Assembly: GCA_027492465.1 (NCBI GenBank)
Contig: JAPUET010000024.1
Span: 62,001-126,000, forward strand
DNA: 64,000 nucleotides
Source of the DNA: Candidatus Saccharimonadota bacterium
GTDB taxonomy: Bacteria; Patescibacteriota; Saccharimonadia; Saccharimonadales; Saccharimonadaceae
Reading direction: 5' to 3'
The notes below the pieces were generated by a model that saw only the letters and a program-made list of their open reading frames with translations, was not told where the DNA came from and ran no database searches. Of this stretch, positions 46,268 through 52,787 are shown piece by piece. The translations under genes and the position numbers were made by a program. Within the stretch, counting starts at the first letter, position 1, and each line of letters begins with the position of its first letter.

Positions 46268-47692
46268 CTACTCGATAACCCGAACACGAACAGTGTCGGT
46301 GCCACCCACAACACCTGGTTGGCGACCACTTACAATCACTGCAATAAGCTCTTCGATATCGCCAAAGTAGTGCTGAGCCTTGAGCTCACGCGCAAGATCT
46401 GAACCGGCTTTTTCACCATCTGCACGCACAAAACTTCTCGTAGCATAGGTTAACGCAAGTTGCTGAGCCGCCCGAGGGTTACTCGTAACTACGCAAATTG
46501 GTAAATGTGGCCGCATTTTAGCAATATTTGCCGCAGTTGCACCAGACTTTGTCTCGGCAATAATCGCGGTTGCATTAATTTCTTCGGCAATTGTCACTGC
46601 CGCATGCGCAATGGCATTGCGCCGAGTATTAAGGTGTGTAACTGGTGTTGTTTCTGACTCATTTACGGGCCAATTATCCTGAGTGTATAGGATTGTTTTG
46701 CGCATTGCACTCACCGCCTCAATAGGGTACGAGCCATTCGCCGTTTCGTCCGAAAGCATCACCGTATCGGCACCCTGAACCACTGCGGTTGCGATGTCAC
46801 TTATCTCGGCACGAGTTGGTTCCGGAGCGTCCACCATGCTTGCGAGCATTTGGGTAGCGACTATACTTAATTTGCCATGCTTGCGGCAAAGGGCAATAAT
46901 TTGGCGTTGCACGATTGGCACCACTTCGGCGCCAGCTTCGACAGCCAGATCACCCCGGGCCACCATAATACCATCGCTCGCCCTAACAATTGCCTCTAGC
47001 GTCTCAGGACGAATCGCCGCCTTAGTCTCGATCTTAGCAATAATTTGCGCCCCACTCCCATGGCCGGTCAGGATTTGGCGCAGATTATTAATGTCTTCTT
47101 CGCTTTGCACAAAACTCAGTGCAACATAGTCATAATCTTGCGTGGCGCCAAATTCAATGTCGGCTAGGTCTTTTTCGGTAAGAATATCGCCGCCAAAATC
47201 CGTATCGGGCAAGTTAATGCCTTTTCTGCTCATTAAGAAGCCGTCGTTCTCAACGCGTAAAGCAATCGCTGTTTCAGAGACAATTCGCGTGACAGTTGTT
47301 CGAACCTTACCGTCAAATAGATAGATTGGCTCGCCTACTTTTACCTTTTCGGCAAGATTATACTGGACAGGCAAAACATTGCCATTATGTTCCGCTGCAT
47401 GATCAAGAATAATTTCATCGCCCTTTTTCACATCGTGACGATTGTCATTCAGTGTGCCCAGACGAATCTTTGGCCCCTGCAAATCTTGAAGTACCGCAAC
47501 AGTACGGCTATTTGCCGCGCTCGCATCACGGATCCATTTAATTTGTTCAAGCCGCTCTTCATGAGAACCGTGGCTAAAATTAAACCGAAAACCGTTTGTG
47601 CCCGCTTTAATGAGTTCGTCGATTTTTTCTGGTGTTGATGTTGCTGGCCCCAGAGTTGCCAAGATTTTAGTACGTTTAAAGATTGTGTTCAT
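46268..47692 (-). CDS. pyk: pyruvate kinase
   Basis: 474 residues: ILATLGPATSTPEKI, GTNGFRFNFSHGSHE, IIAKIETKAAI with the catalytic Lys, MVARGDLAVEAG, and MLASMVDAPEPTRAE. The C-terminal allosteric domain is complete. Converts phosphoenolpyruvate plus ADP to pyruvate and ATP. First gene of the pyk-pgk-tpiA run. Confidence 0.97.
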   Translation of the reverse strand: MNTIFKRTKILATLGPATSTPEKIDELIKAGTNGFRFNFSHGSHEERLEQIKWIRDASAANSRTVAVLQDLQGPKIRLGTLNDNRHDVKKGDEIILDHAAEHNGNVLPVQYNLAEKVKVGEPIYLFDGKVRTTVTRIVSETAIALRVENDGFLMSRKGINLPDTDFGGDILTEKDLADIEFGATQDYDYVALSFVQSEEDINNLRQILTGHGSGAQIIAKIETKAAIRPETLEAIVRASDGIMVARGDLAVEAGAEVVPIVQRQIIALCRKHGKLSIVATQMLASMVDAPEPTRAEISDIATAVVQGADTVMLSDETANGSYPIEAVSAMRKTILYTQDNWPVNESETTPVTHLNTRRNAIAHAAVTIAEEINATAIIAETKSGATAANIAKMRPHLPICVVTSNPRAAQQLALTYATRSFVRADGEKAGSDLARELKAQHYFGDIEELIAVIVSGRQPGVVGGTDTVRVRVIE

Positions 47693-47728
47693 TTTTATAA
47701 TAATATCACATTTTACAGATATAGAACA

Positions 47729-48724
47729 CTAGCCTTCGCTGCTAAACGATACTCCAGCCTCCACAAGCGAGCGGTAGTTCCATATTCCCGGGTCTTCTGT
47801 TTTATATGTCCAGTAGAACCAAGCAGTGGCGTTTTTATAGCTTTTTATCTGGCGCTCAATATGCGCTCGTTGTAGCGATTCGTGCTGGTCGCTCGGGTAG
47901 CGACGCAAACCCTGATGCGACAACACTCCGCTCCATTCGCCAACCACAATTGGCTGCTGACGGCCCAATCGCCGAAGTAAGCGCCTGTGCCCTCGTACCA
48001 CCTGCCAGTACCAGCTTAGGGGCGCTCGTTTATGAGCCCAAAAACCAAAATGGTACCAATGGACATCCATCATCACGGGAGGACGAGAGCCACCAATTGC
48101 CGCGTTCAAGAGCCGAGGCGTAAAAGCATCACTAAATACAATTGCCGTCTCAGGCCTAATGATACTCGAAAGCCGAGCATATGCTTCGCGGTAGAATGCC
48201 CGAAGTTTTAACTGAAACAACGCCGTTTTTGGTTCGTTTAATAGCTCAATACCCCATAAAGCCGGCTCTTCACGGTACCGCGTTGCGAGGCGCTCTAACA
48301 CATCAAGTGTGCGCTCGCGATAAGCGACTTCTTTATACCAAAGGGCTTTTCCAACCCTGCCGCTATGATCATGCCCATTCTGACTACCCGGCGCACCATG
48401 AAGGCATAAGAGAATCTTTAAGTCGTAGCGTTTGGCCATCGTAAATGCCCAATCAAGCCGGCCAATACTCGCTACAAACGGATTGTCGCCCTCTAAAATC
48501 CAGTAGCCCACGGGAATCCGAACCGCCTTAACCCCATGTTCGGCAAGCCACTTAAAATCAGCTTCACGAATAAAATTCTTTTGATGGTTACGTAGCTTTG
48601 CCCTAGCACCTGGTGTTTGCATAAACGTGTATTCATCGCCCGCATCGGTACCAGCAAAAAGAGACGGCGTCATCCACTTCTCAAGCACCAGCCATCCGCC
48701 AAGGTTTACACCTTTCATTACCAT
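47729..48724 (-). CDS. glycoside hydrolase family 5 (glucanase-like)
   Basis: 331 residues starting MVMKGVNLGGWLVLEKWMTPSLF, the exact opening of yeast-type exo-beta-1,3-glucanases (GH5_9). The acid/base Glu is in WGIELLNEPKTA and the nucleophile Glu in PIVVGEWSGVLS; VHWYHFGF lies between. No signal peptide is visible, so it may act inside the cell on imported oligosaccharide, or be exported another way. A beta-glucan or similar glucoside is the likely substrate. Confidence 0.87.
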   Translation of the reverse strand: MVMKGVNLGGWLVLEKWMTPSLFAGTDAGDEYTFMQTPGARAKLRNHQKNFIREADFKWLAEHGVKAVRIPVGYWILEGDNPFVASIGRLDWAFTMAKRYDLKILLCLHGAPGSQNGHDHSGRVGKALWYKEVAYRERTLDVLERLATRYREEPALWGIELLNEPKTALFQLKLRAFYREAYARLSSIIRPETAIVFSDAFTPRLLNAAIGGSRPPVMMDVHWYHFGFWAHKRAPLSWYWQVVRGHRRLLRRLGRQQPIVVGEWSGVLSHQGLRRYPSDQHESLQRAHIERQIKSYKNATAWFYWTYKTEDPGIWNYRSLVEAGVSFSSEG

Positions 48725-48781
48725 AGACTTACTATATCACTAGGAGTATATGTCGTATTAGCTATAAAAGTTAGAGAGTCA

Positions 48782-49501
48782 CTAAACGATCGCCGTGCCA
48801 AATGCCACCCCAACAGCATAGGTAACGGCCATCGCCAGTACGCCACCAAGCAACACCCGAGCTACGGCGCGTACCCGCGAGGCATTCCCGGCCACCGCAC
48901 TTAAGTAGCCGGTAATTGTGAGCGCCACCAGCACGGCTATTGCCGTTGCCCACACTCGCCAGGGCCCAGGCGTCAATGTCATGGCTAAAAACGGAATTAG
49001 CCCACCGGCCGAAAATGCCACCAGCGAGGCAATCGCTGCCTGCCAAGGGCTATTAATATCATCGGGGTCAAGATTAAAATGCATACGCAAATGTGCCCTA
49101 AGAGCATCTTTTTTTGTTAGCTCTTCCGCTACAAGTTTTGCGGTTTTTTGGCTCACACCATGCTTCATATATTCGTGGGTCAGCTCATGAAGTTCAAGGC
49201 CAGGCAGTTTTTTGAGTTGCTCTTTCTCCCAAGCAATATAGGCTTTTTCGGCATCACTTTGGCTACTTACTGATACGTATTCACCGACCGCCATCGAAAG
49301 CGCACCGGCAATTAATGCCGCCAAACCAGAAATCATAAGCGTATTGGCATCTGCAGTTGCACCAGCTACGCCCATAACGATGCTCGAAACACTCACTATA
49401 CCGTCATTCGCTCCTAATACAGCGGCGCGGAGCCGGTTTAGTTTACCGTTTTCGGCTTTATCCGAGGGGAGCTCGTAAGTAGTACCTTTATAGTTTGGCA
49501 T
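48782..49501 (-). CDS. VIT1/CCC1-type Fe/Mn transporter
   Basis: 239 residues with the family opening RLRAAVLGANDGIVSVSSIVMGVAGA (first span), then LAALIAGALSMAVGEYVSVSSQSD, a cytoplasmic loop of about 60 residues rich in E/K (metal-binding), and three C-terminal spans. It exports or sequesters ferrous iron or manganese. It stands alone on the minus strand between the GH5 gene and the tRNA-Glu region. Confidence 0.92.
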   Translation of the reverse strand: MPNYKGTTYELPSDKAENGKLNRLRAAVLGANDGIVSVSSIVMGVAGATADANTLMISGLAALIAGALSMAVGEYVSVSSQSDAEKAYIAWEKEQLKKLPGLELHELTHEYMKHGVSQKTAKLVAEELTKKDALRAHLRMHFNLDPDDINSPWQAAIASLVAFSAGGLIPFLAMTLTPGPWRVWATAIAVLVALTITGYLSAVAGNASRVRAVARVLLGGVLAMAVTYAVGVAFGTAIV

Positions 49502-49608
49502 ACCTTTTAGTGTACTCCTGCCTTGCCGGATTATCGAGCCCCTACAGAGAGGCAGCGAGTAGTAATAAAAGACTACGCAGGATATTAAGTCGCTACGAGT
49601 TGTTAGTA

Positions 49609-49902
49609 TTATTTTCGTTTTGCTATGGTAGCGGCACCATAAGAAAGCAAAAAGGTAATAGTGGCAAGGGCAAGCAAATCGAGTGCAAGGGTGCCAATAT
49701 CAGTTTTTACTTCTCTAACGCCTGCAAATCCCCCAGATCGTGTTATTTTAAACACTAGTGGAAATCCGTAGGATTTCTCAATAAATTGATCGGGACTGGA
49801 CCCATTACCTCCTGTAGGGAGCGGAACGAAGAGCATAATAGCAGCCCCAATTACAGTTACAGCAAAAGTGCAGGCAATCGAATATATAAAAGATTTCTTC
49901 AT
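49609..49902 (-). CDS. small membrane protein, unknown
   Basis: 97 residues from the ATG at 49902; -10 TATACT (minus, 49909-49914) is 6 bases before it, which excludes the longer frame. Spans at about 7-25 and 72-92 flank an external loop (GGNGSSPDQFIEKSYGFPLVF). It is similar in layout to the protein at 2350. Function unknown. Confidence 0.55.
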   Translation of the reverse strand: MKKSFIYSIACTFAVTVIGAAIMLFVPLPTGGNGSSPDQFIEKSYGFPLVFKITRSGGFAGVREVKTDIGTLALDLLALATITFLLSYGAATIAKRK

Positions 49903-49938
49903 AATCTTAGTATACTTGGTACAGCAACCTAGATAAAA

Positions 49939-49953
49939 GTGATCCCACCGGGA
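49939..49953 (-). pseudogene. fragment of tRNA-Glu 3' end
   Basis: GTGATCCCACCGGGA (plus strand) is identical to 50116-50130, the acceptor/T-arm end of the intact tRNA-Glu, in the same orientation 177 bp away. Confidence 0.6.
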
Positions 49954-50073
49954 AATCACCAGCAAGCTGGCTCTTCCGTTCATTCATGAAAAAATGTAAA
50001 CACTTTTTCATTTTATTCACTACACACCCTCTTTTGCTATGCAAAAGCCCGGGTTCAATTCGCCATATGGCGT

Positions 50074-50119
50074 TCACCAAGAAAATTACCCATCAAACGA
50101 TGGGTAATTTTCTTGGTGA
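50074..50119. terminator. 21-bp perfect palindrome at tRNA-Glu 3' end
   Basis: 50074-50094 pairs perfectly with 50099-50119 around AAAC. On the minus strand it follows the tRNA and includes the T-run (TTTTCTT) of a terminator. The 5' arm begins within the tRNA itself (…CACCA), so the pairing covers the CCA end. Confidence 0.85.
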
Positions 50120-50188
50120 TCCCACCGGGAATCGAACCCGGATTGCCAGGATGAAAACCTGGTGTCCTAACCGTTAGACGATGGGACC
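50114..50188 (-). tRNA. tRNA-Glu (anticodon TTC)
   Basis: 75 nt including an encoded CCA. Acceptor GGTCCCA pairs with TGGGATC; anticodon stem CCAGG/CCTGG with loop TTTTCAT gives TTC; T-arm CCGGGTTCGATTCCCGG. A TACAAT box at 50198-50203 (minus) lies 9 bases upstream, so the precursor has almost no 5' leader. The terminator palindrome lies directly downstream. Confidence 0.95.
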
Positions 50189-50246
50189 ATAGCATGTATT
50201 GTAGAAAGGTATAAGATTTGGCTTTGCAGAGTTCTTTTCGGACAGT

Positions 50247-50362
50247 CTGGTGTCCTAGCCACGTTCCGCGGCCCCGCGAGTCAGGCAAATGAGCATAGCT
50301 CATTTGTGACATCGCCTTGCGACCCGCCACTGGCGGCTCTCACGTTAGACGATGGGACCATA
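50247..50362 (-). pseudogene. tRNA-Glu 5' half interrupted by an 85-nt insert
   Basis: 50343-50362 repeats the first 20 bases around the tRNA-Glu 5' end (50172-50191) exactly, and 50247-50257 repeats the next D-arm/anticodon-stem bases (CTGGTGTCCTA). Between them lie 85 nt (50258-50342) with two hairpins (AAATGAGC/GCTCATTT near 50287-50305; CGCCA/TGGCG near 50325-50335). The 3' half is missing. Confidence 0.75.
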
Positions 50363-50492
50363 CCTAACTAGCTTGATCTTACAAACCGTAGATTATTGTA
50401 GCAGATTATCCCTTTATTTCAAGTAGCCAGAGGTGCTCTACCAAAGGATATCTTACATCTATTGCGCTAGTGCTTGTTTTATTATATATGTA

Positions 50493-50521
50493 TTGACATT
50501 TATGCAATTTTGTGATAATAT
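50493..50521 (+). promoter_or_regulatory. promoter reading into the GC-rich block
   Basis: TTGACA (50493-50498), 17-bp spacer, TAATAT (50516-50521). Transcription would start near 50528 and give a leader of about 290 nt before the ATG at 50820. Confidence 0.7.
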
Positions 50522-50527
50522 GGAAGA

Positions 50528-50819
50528 GTCACAGTGAGCGAGGTGGAACGCGCTTGCTTAAGATGGGAACATTGACAATCAGACTATACCTTATTGTATT
50601 AGTCTGTTATAGGGGTAGCAACAGTTGTCATGAACGCTCACGGCCACTGTTGCTGCTCTTATAGCAGCAGAGTACACGAATCAAATATATGGTTTCTCCT
50701 GAAGTGAGGGTAGCATGGTTGCGCTTAATATATTAGGCTCAAGCATGCTGCCCTCACAAAGGGGCGCAGCAGATCGTAACGGGACAGTCCCGTCGATCGT
50801 GCCCCTGAAGGAGGCCAAA
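50528..50819 (+). promoter_or_regulatory. structured 5' leader of GC-rich genes
   Basis: Possible pseudoknot: GTGAGCG (50534-50540) with CGCTCAC (50635-50641), interlocked with AGCAACAGT (50617-50625) and ACTGTTGCT (50646-50654). The latter competes with TGCTGCT/AGCAGCA (50651-50657/50663-50669). CAGACTA/TAGTCTG (50580-50586/50600-50606) nests inside. A 14-bp hairpin with one G-U pair (50704-50717/50744-50757) and then a GAAGGAGG ribosome site precede the ATG. It looks like a regulatory RNA; no known class recognised. Confidence 0.5.
50567..50579. repeat. left copy of 13-bp direct repeat
   Basis: GAACATTGACAAT, identical to 52706-52718. The two copies bracket the GC-rich block (2,139 bp apart). 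Confidence 0.7.
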
Positions 50820-51245
50820 ATGCCCATGTCCAACGTTACTTCCAAGGCCCTCCCGTTCGCCGGAATTCTCAGCGTGGCCCTCGGCGCTCTCAGCACCTGG
50901 ATCACGCTCGTTCCCGGCAAGCTCACGGCCAAGAACACCCCGTTCTGGCCGTTCGTCGTGGCCGGCCTGATCACCCTGGTGGTGGTCTTCGCCATCGCCA
51001 AGGCGCGCAAGCGTCAGCGACGCACGACGCCCCCGAGCTTCTCGTGGGGTCTGGTGATCGCCATTGTGGCAATCGCCGTGATCCTGGCCGGCGCACTCGG
51101 TGCGCTGAGCAGTCTGCTTGTCGCTGGAACCCTCAAGATGACCGCCTTCTGGTGGTCAATGATCTGGGGGATTGCCGCGGGAGCGGCCGCCGGCCTCGGC
51201 ATCGCGATCGTCGACCGGGCAATCGCCCGGGCGAAGACCAACTGA
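50820..51245 (+). CDS. GC-rich small membrane protein, unknown
   Basis: 141 residues from the ATG at 50820, which follows GAAGGAGG by 6 bases. Four hydrophobic spans at about 10-30, 40-60, 75-98 and 105-125, with a basic loop (KARKRQRR) after the second. Codon use is strikingly GC-rich in third positions, unlike the rest of the window. It precedes the lipoprotein gene by 35 bases in the same direction. No family recognised; actinobacterial-style codon use suggests transfer. Confidence 0.65.
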   Translation: MPMSNVTSKALPFAGILSVALGALSTWITLVPGKLTAKNTPFWPFVVAGLITLVVVFAIAKARKRQRRTTPPSFSWGLVIAIVAIAVILAGALGALSSLLVAGTLKMTAFWWSMIWGIAAGAAAGLGIAIVDRAIARAKTN

Positions 51246-51280
51246 ACCAACCAACCCAACACCGAAAGGAAGGTACGCTG

Positions 51281-52582
51281 ATGAAGCGCACCACCACCTG
51301 GCGCGGAGGGTTGGTCGCCCTCTTCGTCCTCTTCGCGCTCGCCCTCACGGGCTGCGCGGGGGCGGCTCCCCAGGAGCTACCCAAACTGACTAAGACGACG
51401 CAGATCGAGAAACTCGACTGCGCCGCCGTCGGGAACGCGCTCGACCGTCTGAGTGCGGTCGAGAAATCGTCCGCAACAAAGGAGGAGAAGGCTGCGTTCA
51501 GGACGGAGACCGGGATTGACCCGGCCGACAAGAAGGCGGTCAAGGAACTGCGCAAGCGGCTCAAGGCGCGCGAGAAGGTGGCATGTGAGGCCGACCGCCA
51601 GTTCACCGTGCCGGTGAACGAGGAAGAGGTGAACGCTTCGGCGTTCAACGCCCTCGTGAGCCGGTGCGGCGCGCGGCTGGACCGCTCGTCGATCGTGGCC
51701 CCCGCCAAGGGCGACAAGGCGTCCTTCTTGCTGAAAGGCAAGGGGGACGCAGTAAAATCCTGGCGGGACTACCAGTGCCATCTGGTGCGCAACCCCACGC
51801 TCGCAGATGCGTGGGGTCAGGCGATCAGTGCCCTGAAGACCCCCAGTGGGTCCACGGGCAAGGCACTGAACAGCGGCTGGCTGCCGGCGGCGCTCAACAA
51901 GGGCAAGGACTCCCTCGCGGAGGCCTGGCTCGAGAAGAGGGGCGACGGTAAGCTGTACGTCACACCCGACTTCCAGCGATTCGCGTTCAAGATCGTCACG
52001 ATCTTGAACCGTCTGGAGAAGAAGCGTGGCGATGGGTTCGCCAAGTGGAGCTACGCCCTCGAGACCTTCAGGGGCGACGGGCTGCCGCGCGCATTCCGCA
52101 CCACCAAGGGTTACTACGGGCAGTTCATTCTGCTCAAGTACACCCCGAAGGGGTGGTCGTGCTCCTCCGTCGTCTTGGGGATCAACGTCAAGGACGGCCG
52201 TCCGGCCGGTCTGAAGACGTACTGCTCGTCAAGCGGCAAGCCGACCGGCACGCCACCCGGTGAGCACAAGTACACCTGCAAGGGTGGAAAGTGCAAGACG
52301 GCGCCTCGATGCAAGCACGGCGTCTGCCCCAAGACCGGGAGCAATCCCGGTCTGACAACCCGAGGAGAACACCACTCCGTCTCCAATGGAGACGGGAGCA
52401 AGATCTCCAACGGCAAGCAAGGCAATCCCAAATCCGACGCCAAGAAGGCCAAGAAGAAGGCCAAGGCAGAGGAGGCAAAGAAGAAAAAGGAGGCCGAGAA
52501 GAAGAAAAAGGAGGCCGACACCGATTCCGGTGGCGGCGACGAGGACCACGGGGAGTCGGGCACCCCCGATTGGGAGGGGTGA
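51281..52582 (+). CDS. GC-rich secreted lipoprotein with Lys/Glu-rich tail
   Basis: 433 residues from the ATG at 51281 after GAAAGGAAGG. The signal RGGLVALFVLFALALTGCAG contains a lipobox (LTGC), so it is probably a lipoprotein anchored at Cys. The middle (about 30-290) is a soluble domain with DAWGQAI and KLYVTPDFQRFAFKIVTILNR that I do not recognise. A cysteine-rich segment follows (CKGGKC, CKHGVC). The last 80 residues are a charged Lys/Glu/Ala repeat ending in GESGTPDWEG. Codon use is GC-rich like the gene before it. Likely surface-exposed; function unknown. Confidence 0.65.
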   Translation: MKRTTTWRGGLVALFVLFALALTGCAGAAPQELPKLTKTTQIEKLDCAAVGNALDRLSAVEKSSATKEEKAAFRTETGIDPADKKAVKELRKRLKAREKVACEADRQFTVPVNEEEVNASAFNALVSRCGARLDRSSIVAPAKGDKASFLLKGKGDAVKSWRDYQCHLVRNPTLADAWGQAISALKTPSGSTGKALNSGWLPAALNKGKDSLAEAWLEKRGDGKLYVTPDFQRFAFKIVTILNRLEKKRGDGFAKWSYALETFRGDGLPRAFRTTKGYYGQFILLKYTPKGWSCSSVVLGINVKDGRPAGLKTYCSSSGKPTGTPPGEHKYTCKGGKCKTAPRCKHGVCPKTGSNPGLTTRGEHHSVSNGDGSKISNGKQGNPKSDAKKAKKKAKAEEAKKKKEAEKKKKEADTDSGGGDEDHGESGTPDWEG

Positions 52583-52589
52583 TTGATTC

Positions 52590-52656
52590 GTGTGCTCCAC
52601 CCGGGGCACCGTGCGCAAGTAGATCCGTCTACCGCGTGCGGTGCCCCCGGGCACAC
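52590..52656 (+). terminator. GC-rich hairpin ending the block
   Basis: GTGTGC (52590-52595) pairs with GCACAC (52651-52656), outside a near-perfect stem (52601-52616 with 52634-52650). It lies just after the lipoprotein stop. There is no T-run, so it resembles the hairpin-only terminators of high-GC bacteria. Confidence 0.6.
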
Positions 52657-52705
52657 ACCTACTACAAAAAGGTATAGTTTGATTGTTCCAGCCCGTGCAG
52701 GTGAT

Positions 52706-52753
52706 GAACATTGACAATTTAGTTTTGCTTATTGGTTATTTATTTTGTCAATG
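52706..52753. repeat. right copy of 13-bp repeat and dyad before surface protein
   Basis: GAACATTGACAAT (52706-52718) repeats 50567-50579. It also forms a 9-bp dyad, CATTGACAA with TTGTCAATG (52745-52753), upstream of the surface protein gene; this could be an operator. A weak promoter TTGTCA (52745-52750) with TTTACT (about 52768) may start the gene. Confidence 0.55.
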
Positions 52754-52787
52754 CTTATTACTAATAATTTACTAAAGGAGAATGTAT

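Noticed and set aside
49986-50177. Small plus-strand protein ending in a GNRTRIARMKTWCPN-type stretch
   Set aside because: This is the antisense translation of the tRNA-Glu gene, a known annotation artefact.
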